NCBI GenBank assembly: GCA_036002485.1
Contig: DASYTI010000067.1
Span: 1-58,842, forward strand
DNA: 58,842 bases
Direction: 5' to 3'
From: Candidatus Methylomirabilota bacterium
GTDB lineage: Bacteria; Methylomirabilota; Methylomirabilia; Rokubacteriales; CSP1-6
Part shown: one piece after another, positions 8,407 to 19,688 of the stretch
Numbering within the stretch: position 1 is the first letter of the stretch
Layout of the letters: each line of letters starts with the position of its first letter
Notes under the pieces: generated by a model
What the model saw: only the letters and a program-made list of their open reading frames with translations
Told to the model about the DNA's origin: nothing
Databases searched by the model: none
Program-made: the position numbers and the translations under genes

Positions 8407-10149
8407 CTAGGCGAGCGCCTGTTCGATGGCCCGCCGAAGCGCCTCCAGACCGGCCGTCACGTCCTTGCCGAGGTGCACCCGGAGGGCCCGTCGCTGCCGC
8501 TCCGCCAGCACCTGGAAGTCGCCGCGGGCCTGCGCCGCCTTGACCACGCCGAAGGTGAGCTTCTGTCCGGGCACGGGCAGATCGGTGGCGTCATCGCAGG
8601 TGATCTGCAGAAAGACGCCGGAGTTGGGCCCGCCCTTGTAGACCTGACCCGTCGAGTGCAGGAAGCGCGGGCCGAAACCGAGGCAGGTCGCGACGTGCTT
8701 GCCGTCGCGCACCATTCGGCGCATGGCCTGGAGGGTCTGCTCGTGCGCCTCGCTCATCTCGATATAGGCGAGGAAGGCCGCGTAGTCACCGGGCTTGAGC
8801 CGTGCGAAGTGCGCGTGCAGGGCTCCCACGATCGAGGTGCGAGCCCCCGGCACCGCCATGAGCTGTGAGGCATTGCCCTCGTCGGCATAGAGCCTCAGGC
8901 CGTCGCCCTCGAGCATGGCGGCTTCGGGTGCCAGCATACCCGTGCGCTCGTACTGCTCGGTCAGCTTCCGCGTGGCGATCTTGCTCGCCTCCACGTCGGG
9001 CTGATTGAAGGCATTGATGCCGATGATCGCCCCCGCCACCGCCGTGGCGAACTCCCAGCGGAAGAATTCCTGCCCCAGATCGTACCGATGGCCGACGCGA
9101 ATGCGCACCACTGGGTGCCCCGCCCGCTCGAGAGCCGCCACGTGCTCGTCCTGGTGGAGGTCCGGGGCGGGCTCGAGGCGCAGATAGACGAAGAGCTGAT
9201 CGGCGCCGTAGACGGCCGTGTCGCCGGACGGCTCGCGGTCCACGGGAACGATCCCCTTCCCCTCCTTGCCCGTGGACTCGGCGAGGAGCTGCTCGAGCCA
9301 GGCGCCGAGGTCGTGGATGCCCGGAGAGGCGATCAGGGTCACCTTGTCACGGCCGCCTCTGGCGAGCACGCCCATCACGATGCCGAGCGCCGCGCCGGGG
9401 TTGTCGGCCACGGAAACCGCGGCGGAGCAGGCCGTCGCCATCTCCTTCGCCCGAGTCAGGAAATGCCCCACGCCGAGTCCCATGATGGCGGCCGGCACCA
9501 TGCCGAAATCCGACAGGGCCGAGTAGCGGCCGCCCACCGACGGCACGCCGAAGTAGACGTGCCGGAAATGGGCGGCCTCCGCGACCTGCTGCAGCTTCGA
9601 GCGAGGATCGGTGATCGCGATGAAGTGGCTCCCCGCGCTTTCCTCACCCACCGCCCGCCTGACGCGGTCGAAGAAGTAGTCCTTGAAGATGTTCGGCTCG
9701 AGGGTGGTGCCGGACTTGCTTGACACGATGAAGAGAGTCCGGGCGGGATCCAGTCTCCGCTCTACGCTGCGGATCTGAGCGGGATCCGTCGAGTCCAGCA
9801 CGTGCAGCTCGGGGAAGCCCGCGACCCGGCCGAAGGTCATCCGCAGCACCTCGGGGCAGAGGCTCGAGCCGCCCATCCCCAGGAGCAGGACATGGTCGAA
9901 GCCGCCCGTGCGCGCGTCCTCCTGGGCCCGCTTCAGATGATCGATCTGCGCGATCTCCTCCGCGGGGAGCTCGAGCCAGCCGAGCCACGAGGCCTCGTCC
10001 GTGGCCGTCCACAGCGACGCGTCGCGCTGCCAGAGACGGCGCACCTTGCCCGCCTCCTGCCAGGCCTGGATCTCCGCCTTGACCGCCGCCTCGAGGTCCG
10101 CGGGCAGCGTCCACGTCTGGCTCTGCACGTCCCGTAGCGGATCGCTCAT
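8407..10149 (-). CDS. pgi: Glucose-6-phosphate isomerase, resembling the Pgi half of Tal-Pgi fusions
   Basis: 580 residues. It interconverts glucose-6-P and fructose-6-P. SIS-type sugar-phosphate motifs are visible: LLGMGGSSLCPEVLR near 107-121, and FIVSSKSGTTLEPN near 158-171. The sequence style (long N-terminal helical lead, HLKRAQEDARTGGFDHV before the GMGGSS motif) is that of the C-terminal half of bifunctional transaldolase/phosphoglucose isomerase proteins. No transaldolase domain precedes it; the ATG at 10149 lies 52 nt after glk. In the operon it links the oxidative branch to glycolysis. The assignment to the Tal-Pgi lineage is from recall of the family, not from an alignment. Confidence 0.9.
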   Translation of the reverse strand: MSDPLRDVQSQTWTLPADLEAAVKAEIQAWQEAGKVRRLWQRDASLWTATDEASWLGWLELPAEEIAQIDHLKRAQEDARTGGFDHVLLLGMGGSSLCPEVLRMTFGRVAGFPELHVLDSTDPAQIRSVERRLDPARTLFIVSSKSGTTLEPNIFKDYFFDRVRRAVGEESAGSHFIAITDPRSKLQQVAEAAHFRHVYFGVPSVGGRYSALSDFGMVPAAIMGLGVGHFLTRAKEMATACSAAVSVADNPGAALGIVMGVLARGGRDKVTLIASPGIHDLGAWLEQLLAESTGKEGKGIVPVDREPSGDTAVYGADQLFVYLRLEPAPDLHQDEHVAALERAGHPVVRIRVGHRYDLGQEFFRWEFATAVAGAIIGINAFNQPDVEASKIATRKLTEQYERTGMLAPEAAMLEGDGLRLYADEGNASQLMAVPGARTSIVGALHAHFARLKPGDYAAFLAYIEMSEAHEQTLQAMRRMVRDGKHVATCLGFGPRFLHSTGQVYKGGPNSGVFLQITCDDATDLPVPGQKLTFGVVKAAQARGDFQVLAERQRRALRVHLGKDVTAGLEALRRAIEQALA

Positions 10150-10201
10150 GTCCGGCCTCCCCGCTGCTCGGATTGCCTCCGTACTATACCTGCCGCGCCG
10201 C

Positions 10202-11185
10202 TCATGTCCTGGCCATCTCCCCCGCCACTCGCGCGGCGCCCCAGAGCGGCGCCCGCGGATCGAGGGAGACCTTGACGGGCACCGTCGACAAGAGGTCTCG
10301 GAAGCGCCCCTTGGAGAGAAAGGCCTTGACGAAGCGGCCGTCGGTCAGCCGCGCACGGATCCTGGGCGCGATGCCGCCGCCCACCACGACTCCCCCCATG
10401 GCCACGGCCTTGAGGGCGAGGTTGCCCGCCTCGCTGCCATAGACGGAGACGAAACGATCCAGAGTCTCCACGCACACCGGATCGCCCCCCGCGAGGGCGA
10501 CCTCGGAGATGACGGCGCTCGGATCCTCGCTTCCCAGCCGGTGGCGCAGCCAGTCGGGCGCGGCGTGTCCGGCTCGCATCTGTAAGAACCGATAGATCTG
10601 GTGGAGGCCGGGCCCCGACAGCACGCGCTCGTAGCTGACGTGGCCAAATTCTTCCCGAAGGAAGCGGAGGAGATCTACCTCGAGCTCGTCGCGGGGCGCG
10701 AAGTCCACGTGCCCCCCCTCCGAGGCGACCACTTGGTATCGAGCGCCGTCCCAGATCATGAACGCCTCGCCGAGGCCCGTGCCCGCGGCGATCATGGCCA
10801 TGTGCCGCCCGGATCGCCACTGTCCCGCCTGCAGAATGAGGAAGTCCTCGTCCGGCAGATCGAGGACGCCGGTGGCCGCCGCCTCCAGGTCGTTCATCAG
10901 CTTCACCGGGCAGCCCAGCACGCCCGCGAGCTTCGATTCCTCGAGCTCCCAGGGCAGGTTGGTGGTGACGCAGCGGCCGTCCACCACGGGCCCGGCCACC
11001 CCGAAGCACGCCGCGCGCACTCGGAGGGCCGGGGCGCCGCCGATGAAGGTCGTCACCGCAGCCTCGAAGCTTTCGATCTCGCGGCTCGGCAGGGTCGCCT
11101 CCCGCACGACCCGGCGAGTTGCCGAGGTCTCGTCGAGCACGGCGAGGGCGGTCTTGGTGCCCCCGACATCGCCGGCGAGGATCAT
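10202..11185 (-). CDS. glk: Glucokinase
   Basis: 327 residues of the bacterial ROK-independent Glk family (about 320 residues). It phosphorylates free glucose with ATP. The phosphate-1 motif GDVGGTKTALAVLDE is at 5-19. A NDLEAAATGV segment lies near 103 with the catalytic Asp, and the adenosine-binding segment IAAGTGLGEAF is near 134. The start ATG overlaps the pgl stop by 4 nt (ATGA), showing translational coupling. In context it takes glucose released by the upstream glycosidases into the pentose phosphate branch. Confidence 0.95.
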   Translation of the reverse strand: MILAGDVGGTKTALAVLDETSATRRVVREATLPSREIESFEAAVTTFIGGAPALRVRAACFGVAGPVVDGRCVTTNLPWELEESKLAGVLGCPVKLMNDLEAAATGVLDLPDEDFLILQAGQWRSGRHMAMIAAGTGLGEAFMIWDGARYQVVASEGGHVDFAPRDELEVDLLRFLREEFGHVSYERVLSGPGLHQIYRFLQMRAGHAAPDWLRHRLGSEDPSAVISEVALAGGDPVCVETLDRFVSVYGSEAGNLALKAVAMGGVVVGGGIAPRIRARLTDGRFVKAFLSKGRFRDLLSTVPVKVSLDPRAPLWGAARVAGEMART

Positions 11186-11931
11186 GCGCCACCCTTGAGA
11201 TCTGCCGCAGCCGCGCGGTCGAGGAGCCAGCGCAGGCGACCCGACGTCGGCGCAATGAGCTGGACAGGCAGCCGCTCCGGATCAACCGGGCCCTCGAGAA
11301 CGGCCTTGAGGGTCTCGGCCTTGTCGGCGCCCGTGACGAGGAACCGGATCTCCCGCCCCTGGTTCAAGATGCGCGCGGTCAGCGTGATCCGGTCGGCCCC
11401 CAGCCGGGCCGCGTGGTTTGGCACGACCCAGCGCTGCCGCTCCTTCAGCGCCGGGCTCGCCGGGAAGAGCGAGGCGGTGTGACCGTCGGGCCCCATGCCG
11501 AGCAGGATCAGGTCGAGGGCCGGAGGCGGGCCCTTGACGTCGACCCCGAAGCGGCGCGCGATCGTGAGCTGATAGTCGCGCGCCGCGCGATCGAGATCGG
11601 GATCCTCTCCGCGCATCCGGTGCACGAGCGAAGGGGCGGCGCCGATCTTGTCGAGGAGCGCGGCGGCCGCGGCGCCATAGTTCGAGTCAGGGTGCTCGGG
11701 GGGGACGGCGCGCTCGTCACCCCAGAAGAACTCCACCCGCCCCCAGTCGACGGCGTCGCGGAGGGGAGACGCGGCCAGCAATCCATAGAGGCGCCGGGGG
11801 GTCGAGCCTCCGGACAGGGCGACGGTGAATCGGCCGCGCGCGCCGATGGCCGCCATCGCCAACGCGACGAACTCGGCCCCGGCCGCCTGTGACAGCGCCG
11901 CCGCGTCCTCGAACATCTCGAGGGAGCTCAT
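11182..11931 (-). CDS. pgl: 6-phosphogluconolactonase
   Basis: 249 residues of the DevB/SOL type. It hydrolyses 6-phosphogluconolactone. Visible family motifs are VALSGGSTPRRLY near 38-50, FFWGDERAVPPEHPDSNYG near 73-91, and LLGMGPDGHTASLFP near 140-154. The start is set at ATG 11931 because the motif-bearing protein begins with the usual lead helix there, and this ATG overlaps the rpiA stop by 4 nt. The open frame upstream is only the shadow of rpiA. It overlaps glk by 4 nt downstream. Confidence 0.95.
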   Translation of the reverse strand: MSSLEMFEDAAALSQAAGAEFVALAMAAIGARGRFTVALSGGSTPRRLYGLLAASPLRDAVDWGRVEFFWGDERAVPPEHPDSNYGAAAAALLDKIGAAPSLVHRMRGEDPDLDRAARDYQLTIARRFGVDVKGPPPALDLILLGMGPDGHTASLFPASPALKERQRWVVPNHAARLGADRITLTARILNQGREIRFLVTGADKAETLKAVLEGPVDPERLPVQLIAPTSGRLRWLLDRAAAADLKGGA

Positions 11932-12629
11932 CGCGCGACCCTCGCCCGCGGTCCGAGCTCGCGGACGCGCCCCCCCTCGGCCACCAGCACCAACGAGGCG
12001 GTGCCGAGAAAGAGACCATGGTCGAGGACGCCGGGAATCGCCCGCACGGAAGCGTCGAGCGCGGCCTTGTCGGCGATGGGGCCCGTGCCGCAGTCGAGGA
12101 GGATGTGCCCCGCATCCGTCATGAAGGTCCGGCCCTCGACCGTCCGCAGCTCGGGCCGCAGGCCGAGGGCGGTCAGGCGATCCTGGCAGAGCGGCTGAGC
12201 GAACGGCACGATCTCCACGGGAAGCCGCCCGTGATGGCCGAGGGCGGGCACGAGCTTGTTCGCTTCCACCAGGATGATCTGGCGGCGGGAGGCCGCCGCG
12301 ACGATGCGCTCGTACAAGAGAGCACCGCCGAAGCCTTTGATGAGATCGCAAGCGGGATCCACCTCGTCGGCGCCATCCACCGTCACGTCGAGAGTCCCGA
12401 CCTCGAGGCCGACCAGGGGCACGCCCACCTCGCGGGCGAGGGTCGCCGTGTCATGGGAGGTGGGCACGCCGCGCGCGCGAAAGCCCGCCCGCACGCGCAC
12501 CCCGAGGGCGCGCACGAAAGCCGCGGCCGCGCGACCGGAGCCCAGGCCCACCAGGGCGCCGTCGCGCAGCTCCGCGAGGGCACGCTCGGCCAGCAAGGCC
12601 ATGGCGGCCGGATCGACTTCGTCGCTCAT
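11928..12629 (-). CDS. rpiA: Ribose-5-phosphate isomerase A
   Basis: 233 residues. It converts ribulose-5-P and ribose-5-P. Family motifs are GLGSGRAAAAF near 28-38 (phosphate loop), DGADEVDP near 84-91 with the catalytic acid, and KGFGGALLYERI near 96-107 with the active-site Lys. The usual DESK segment is VEANK here. The ATG at 12629 begins right at the family N-terminus. It is 43 nt downstream of the GH63-like gene and overlaps pgl by 4 nt, so rpiA-pgl-glk form a tightly coupled trio. Confidence 0.95.
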   Translation of the reverse strand: MSDEVDPAAMALLAERALAELRDGALVGLGSGRAAAAFVRALGVRVRAGFRARGVPTSHDTATLAREVGVPLVGLEVGTLDVTVDGADEVDPACDLIKGFGGALLYERIVAAASRRQIILVEANKLVPALGHHGRLPVEIVPFAQPLCQDRLTALGLRPELRTVEGRTFMTDAGHILLDCGTGPIADKAALDASVRAIPGVLDHGLFLGTASLVLVAEGGRVRELGPRARVAR

Positions 12630-12672
12630 GGCCGTCCGGTGGCCTGCATTGTCGTCGGTATGGCCCACCCGG

Positions 12673-15321
<2,649 letters not shown>

Positions 15322-15470
15322 CTTCCCCCCGACTCAGTGATGCACCAACGCGCGCCCAAAGAAACGGGTGCCCATGAAAGCGGCTGGCCGGCGCCGCGCC
15401 CAGCGCCGAGGCGGCCCCCAGCATACTCCGACCCAAGTACAGCAGTGTTTCGAGCCGAAACGTGGCCCCT

Positions 15471-15526
15471 TGTTCGAGGTGAGGGGCGGCGCCTCGCCGA
15501 CGCGAGCCGAGAGCTGAATGGATCAG
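15471..15526. repeat. Dispersed repeat module B (copy 1)
   Basis: About 56 bases that match 29159-29214 in the same orientation at roughly 44 of 56 positions by my hand alignment. Shared blocks are GTTCGAG, GGCGGC and CGAGAGCTGA. It lies in the 201-nt gap between the GH63-like gene and the DUF2064 gene and runs into the stop codon of the latter. Confidence 0.65.
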
Positions 15527-16206
15527 CGGGGACGGGCGGCCAAGAATCGCCACGTCCGCGGCGCCGGCTTTCCCCCGCTCGCGGCCAGGTCGGTCTCGAG
15601 CCGGGCCAGAGCCTCGGGCGTGTCCACGTCGTACCAGGTAGGCAGCAGGGCGACCCGCAGCTGGAGGCTCCGGCACCGTGCCAGGGTCTCGTCGAAGACG
15701 CCCGCCGTGCTCCACGCCATGGACTCGAATAGCTCCACGTGGAGCCTCCGGAGGCCGATCAGACAATAGCCGCCGTCGTCGCTGGGTCCGAGCACCACAT
15801 CGTGGGCGCCCTCGCCCAGGAGCTTTACGGCCAGGCGGAGGCGTTCCGCCGGGATATGTGGTGCGTCGGTACCGATGAGGACAACTCCTTCCGCGCCGGC
15901 GGCCAAGACGGCGCCCGCGCATTCCGCCATGCGCGCGCCCAGATCGGCTCCGCGTTGAGGCCGGAGGAAGAATTCCGGCGCGAGCGCCGCGAACACGGGG
16001 CCCGACTCGGGCGGATCGTGAGCGATGACGGTGGCGGCCTCGGGCACTTCGCGCACGCGCTCGATGGTATCCAGGAGAAAGCAGCGCGAGAGCTCGGCCG
16101 CCTCGCCCGGCGACAGCGGAGGGCAGAGGCGCGTCTTCACCCGACCCGCCTCGGGCGCCTTGGCCATGATGACGACGGTCACACGCGGCCGCGCAGGGAC
16201 GCCCAT
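15523..16206 (-). CDS. DUF2064 / TIGR04282-type glycosyltransferase
   Basis: 227 residues, GT-A nucleotide-sugar fold. MAKAPEAGRVKTRLCPPLSP near the N-terminus (14-33) is the nucleotide-binding motif of DUF2064 proteins. GTDAPHIPAERL near 118-129 provides the Asp-containing metal motif, and LGPSDDGGYCLIGLR near 142-156 is the conserved core. Family members are known from glycosyltransfer and related nucleotidyl chemistry; the acceptor is unknown. It is 2 nt downstream of the debranching enzyme, so the two are one transcription unit and perhaps act on the same glucan or sugar nucleotide. Confidence 0.88.
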   Translation of the reverse strand: MGVPARPRVTVVIMAKAPEAGRVKTRLCPPLSPGEAAELSRCFLLDTIERVREVPEAATVIAHDPPESGPVFAALAPEFFLRPQRGADLGARMAECAGAVLAAGAEGVVLIGTDAPHIPAERLRLAVKLLGEGAHDVVLGPSDDGGYCLIGLRRLHVELFESMAWSTAGVFDETLARCRSLQLRVALLPTWYDVDTPEALARLETDLAASGGKPAPRTWRFLAARPR

Positions 16207-16208
16207 CG

Positions 16209-18206
16209 TCAGCCTCTTTGCCGCCTGGCCACGGCGTCGATCTCCACCCAGGCCCGCAGCGTCTCAGCCACCGTCCACGCCTGCGCCGGACAGCCGCCTG
16301 GCCGGAAAGGCGGTTCACCGTCAAAGACCTCGCCGAGCGTTCCGAGGCCATAGGCGGCGAGCGCGTGGCCCATGGGCTCGAGAAAGCTCGCGGCCGCCCC
16401 GGCGTCGCCGTGGACCTTCAGATGCGCCAGCGCGAAGGGTCCGAGGAGCCAGCCCCATACCGTGCCCTGGTGATAGGCCGAGTCACGCTCCCGAGGTCCG
16501 CCCGTGTACCGCCCGCGGTAGGCGGGATTCGCCGGGTCCAGGCTGCGGAGACCGAACGAGGTCAGCAGCCGGCGGGCGCAGATCTCGACGATGGCGCGCT
16601 GCCGGCTCGGGGGCAGCGGAGAGACCGCCATCGAGACGGCGAAGATCTGGTTGGGCCGCACGGCAGGGTCGGGGCCGGCGGGTCCGTCGATCACGTCATA
16701 GCAGCAGGCGGCTGACTCGTTCCAGAAGCGCGCGAAGGATGCCCCCGCGCGGGCCCCTCGCTCCTCCCACTCCGCGTGCGGTTTCCCGAGACGCCGCGCA
16801 AAGCCCGCGCCTGCCCACAGCGCACTGTGCCAGAGGGCGTTGATCTCGACGGGCTTGCCTATCCGCGGCGTCACCACGAAGTCGCCGATCTTCGCGTCCA
16901 TCCACGTCACCTGCGCGCCCGCTACACCGGCGCGCAAGAGCCCGTCGGCGGGGTCCTCGCCTATGCCGAAGCGGGTCCCCCGCCGGTACCAGCCCACGAT
17001 GTCCTCGACGACGGGGAAGAGCCGGGCGAGAAACGGGTCGTCACCGGTGGCGGTGTGATACGCGCGAACGGCCTCGATGAACCACAGGGCGGCATCGGCC
17101 GTGTTGTACTCGGGCGAGCGCGTGGCATCCGGGACGCGATTCGGGAGCATCCCGCGATCCACGAAGCGCGACGCCGTGGTCAGTATCCGGCGGGCGATCT
17201 CGGGACGGCCCGTGGCCACGGCGAGGCCGGTGACGGCGATCATCGCGTCGCGCCCCCATTCCTCGAACCATGGATAGCCTGCGATGATCGACCGCCCCGC
17301 GGGCAGCTCGGGCAGCGGCCGGCCAACGATGAACTGATCGGCGGCCAGGACGAGCTGTCCCACCCACGCGGGGATCGGAGCCGGTCCCGGCCTCGCCTGA
17401 TCCCAGCACCTGCGGAGACTCTGCACGGTGCCCTGACGACGGTCCCATGCTGCCTCGCCATCCGCGCTCGGGGCGGGCTCGGCCGAGCACGCGATGGTGA
17501 GAGAGCGGCCGGATTCGAGCCTGGCCCGAAAGGTGCCGGCATGAAAGTGGTCGTCCAGATGATCGAGCCCGCGCTCGTCTTCGCGGGCCAGAAAGTAGCC
17601 GCGATACCATTCCTGGGCGATCTCCGCCCGCGCGCCCGCGGACAGAAGGCGGAGAGGGGGAGCGCCGGCGAAGGCCGTCACCGCGAGCCCATCGGGGACG
17701 ACCTCCACGGACATGCCCGCGCTTTGACCTTGCGTGGTCGCGTGGAAGTCGCGGCAATCGACGAGGCACTTGAGCGTGAGTGCGACGGCACCGCTGGCGC
17801 GCAGGACCTGATACCGGACATACGTCGTCGCCTGCCCCTGCTCCATCCACACACGCTTCTCGATGAGGGCGTCAGCGCAGGCGAAGGTCCAGATTGGCGT
17901 CATGTCCTCGAGGCGGAAGGCTTCGAGGAAACGGTGCCCCACTGGAGCGACGACGCCGCTGGCCCATCGGTTGGTGCCGAGCTCGAAAGTCTCCCCGAGA
18001 TACTCGGCGATCTCCTCCACCTTGGCGACCAGCAGGCGGCGGTCGAACGGCGGCTCGAGGGCGGCCATGAGCAGGCCGTGGTATCGCCGGGTCAGCGTCC
18101 CCGCCACCGTGCCCGAGGCGAAGCTGCCTGCTCCATTCGTGCAGAGCCACTCCCGCGCCTCCGCGGCCCGAAGATCACCGGTGAGCTCTCGACCGAAGCT
18201 CAGCAA
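16209..18206 (-). CDS. Amylo-alpha-1,6-glucosidase (glycogen debranching-type, archaeal/bacterial)
   Basis: 665 residues. The N-terminal domain begins FGRELTGDLRAAEAREWLCT and TNGAGSFASGTVAGTLTRRY, the standard start of this family. The catalytic (alpha/alpha)6 barrel carries PWFEEWGRDAMIAVTGLAV near 338, RVPDATRSPEYNTADAALWF near 385, VTWMDAKIGDFVVTPRIGKP near 455 and YHQGTVWGWLLGPF near 610. It hydrolyses alpha-1,6 branch glucose from glycogen-like polymers in the cytoplasm, giving free glucose. The start is TTG at 18206, forced because no ATG or GTG lies in frame before the conserved N-terminus. It is first in a unit with the DUF2064 gene. Confidence 0.9.
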   Translation of the reverse strand: MLSFGRELTGDLRAAEAREWLCTNGAGSFASGTVAGTLTRRYHGLLMAALEPPFDRRLLVAKVEEIAEYLGETFELGTNRWASGVVAPVGHRFLEAFRLEDMTPIWTFACADALIEKRVWMEQGQATTYVRYQVLRASGAVALTLKCLVDCRDFHATTQGQSAGMSVEVVPDGLAVTAFAGAPPLRLLSAGARAEIAQEWYRGYFLAREDERGLDHLDDHFHAGTFRARLESGRSLTIACSAEPAPSADGEAAWDRRQGTVQSLRRCWDQARPGPAPIPAWVGQLVLAADQFIVGRPLPELPAGRSIIAGYPWFEEWGRDAMIAVTGLAVATGRPEIARRILTTASRFVDRGMLPNRVPDATRSPEYNTADAALWFIEAVRAYHTATGDDPFLARLFPVVEDIVGWYRRGTRFGIGEDPADGLLRAGVAGAQVTWMDAKIGDFVVTPRIGKPVEINALWHSALWAGAGFARRLGKPHAEWEERGARAGASFARFWNESAACCYDVIDGPAGPDPAVRPNQIFAVSMAVSPLPPSRQRAIVEICARRLLTSFGLRSLDPANPAYRGRYTGGPRERDSAYHQGTVWGWLLGPFALAHLKVHGDAGAAASFLEPMGHALAAYGLGTLGEVFDGEPPFRPGGCPAQAWTVAETLRAWVEIDAVARRQRG

Positions 18207-18239
18207 GGCGCCGGCGACCTGGTACCTGAAGCCGGGCTG

Positions 18240-18300
18240 GCAAATATCATTCTAGTTTTCAATATGTTAGAACTCGTATTCTCTTCCATCACTTGAAGAT
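18240..18300. promoter_or_regulatory. AT-rich divergent promoter region (candidate)
   Basis: This short stretch is clearly richer in A and T than anything around it. It lies between the minus-strand debranching gene (start 18206) and the plus-strand histidine kinase (start 18445), where two divergent promoters are expected. I could not fix -35 and -10 boxes with normal spacing on either strand, so this is a location call only. Confidence 0.4.
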
Positions 18301-18444
18301 CGGTCTCAGCAATGGCCCAGCTTGCCGTTCCGATTCAGCATCCGGCTGCGGCATGGGCTCCCTACACCCTCCGAAAGTGTCCTCGAACCGCCGATGACGA
18401 GGGTGGTACAGGAACACACGATAACGCGGCACCAGGGAGGCATC

Positions 18445-19683
18445 GTGAATCAAGTCGGCGCATCTGGAGAGTGGGCGGGAGAGCCCGGGCGGGACAAGCT
18501 GGCCGTCTTCACTCGGTCCCTCGAGGCCGAGGTCCGCGAGCTCCGCGCCAAGCTGGCCGCTCAGCAGCGGACTCTTGTCACGGCCCACCGCATGATGACG
18601 CTGGGGCGGCTCCTCTCGGATGTCGCGCATGACGTCTCCAATCCGCTGACTACCCTGGTCGCCCGGAGCGCCATGATCCGGATGACCTCGTCGACGCTCG
18701 AGGACGCCCAGCGTCACGCCGCCATCATCGAAGAGCAGGGACAGCGTGCCGCCCGAAGCATGCGCACTGTCTCGGGCTTCGGCCTGGGTGGAGAGCCCGG
18801 ACGCGCTCCCCTCGATCTCAACGAAGTGGTCCACGCCGTGATCGAGCTCCAGCGGCACCAGCTCGCCGGGAGCAATATCACCGTGACCGCCGAGCTCGAG
18901 CGGGGGCTGCCACACATTTCCGGGGAGGAGCAGCAGCTTCAGCACGTCGTCCTGAACCTGGTGCTCAACGCCTATGAAGCCATCGAGGCCACTCGGGAGG
19001 GAGGCGCCGTCACCGTGTCGACGCACGCGGATGAGGGCACGGTGTGGGTATCGGTTCGTGATAACGGACCTGGTATGCCGCCCGAGGTCGCCGACCGCGC
19101 TTTTCAGTCGTTTTTCACCACCAAGGACGAGCGCCTGGGCCTGGGCCTCGGGATCGCGCGCGAGCTTGCCCTGGCTCATGGCGGCGACATCGCCGTGCAA
19201 TCGGTGCAAGGCGCGGGCACCATCGTCACTCTGACCTTGCCCCGACCCGTGGCCCCTCCCCCCGCCGCGCATGCGGGCTTGGCGGAGCACGCGGCCGTCG
19301 CCTCCCGCCGCCCGCTGCTCGTGGTGGACGACGAGAGCGAAGTGGGAGAGCTTCTCTCGGACATTCTCCGGACCAGGGGTTATGAGACCCAGTATGTCGC
19401 CTCCCCCCGGGCCGCCCTCGAGCTGATCCGTGATCGCGACTTCCAGGGTGTCCTCATGGATCTCCGCATGCCGGAGATGAGCGGCACCGAGCTCTGGCGA
19501 GAGCTGCAGCGCGAACGGCCGGCCCTGGCCCTCAAGACCATCTTCATGACGGGCGACTACGCGAGCCTCGACACCGTGGCCATGCTGAGCGGCACGGAGC
19601 GGCCCTTGCTCAGCAAGCCATTCCGTTCCGACGAGCTCGATCTGGCCCTCGCCAGCCTGGACTCGATGGCCAAGGGCGACTGA
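18445..19683 (+). CDS. Hybrid sensor histidine kinase with C-terminal receiver, no sensor domain
   Basis: 412 residues from GTG 18445, chosen because AGGGAGG lies 4 nt upstream; in-frame ATGs at 18322 and 18394 have no ribosome site. A short coiled coil (about 18-45) leads into the dimerisation/phosphoacceptor domain, with His62 in SDVAHDVSNPL. The HATPase domain follows: NLVLNAYEAIE, DNGPGMPPE and GLGLGIARELA. The receiver domain has the VVDDES acidic pocket, phosphoacceptor Asp near 339 in VLMDLRMPEMSG and Lys in SKPF. It has no membrane segment and no PAS or GAF domain, so it is a cytoplasmic kinase with an unknown input. It is 5 nt upstream of its response regulator. Confidence 0.92.
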   Translation: MNQVGASGEWAGEPGRDKLAVFTRSLEAEVRELRAKLAAQQRTLVTAHRMMTLGRLLSDVAHDVSNPLTTLVARSAMIRMTSSTLEDAQRHAAIIEEQGQRAARSMRTVSGFGLGGEPGRAPLDLNEVVHAVIELQRHQLAGSNITVTAELERGLPHISGEEQQLQHVVLNLVLNAYEAIEATREGGAVTVSTHADEGTVWVSVRDNGPGMPPEVADRAFQSFFTTKDERLGLGLGIARELALAHGGDIAVQSVQGAGTIVTLTLPRPVAPPPAAHAGLAEHAAVASRRPLLVVDDESEVGELLSDILRTRGYETQYVASPRAALELIRDRDFQGVLMDLRMPEMSGTELWRELQRERPALALKTIFMTGDYASLDTVAMLSGTERPLLSKPFRSDELDLALASLDSMAKGD

Positions 19684-19688
19684 CCGCG

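Noticed and set aside
18322-18444. Longer N-terminus for the hybrid histidine kinase from ATG 18322 or 18394
   Set aside because: Neither ATG has a ribosome site, whereas GTG 18445 has AGGGAGG 4 bases upstream.
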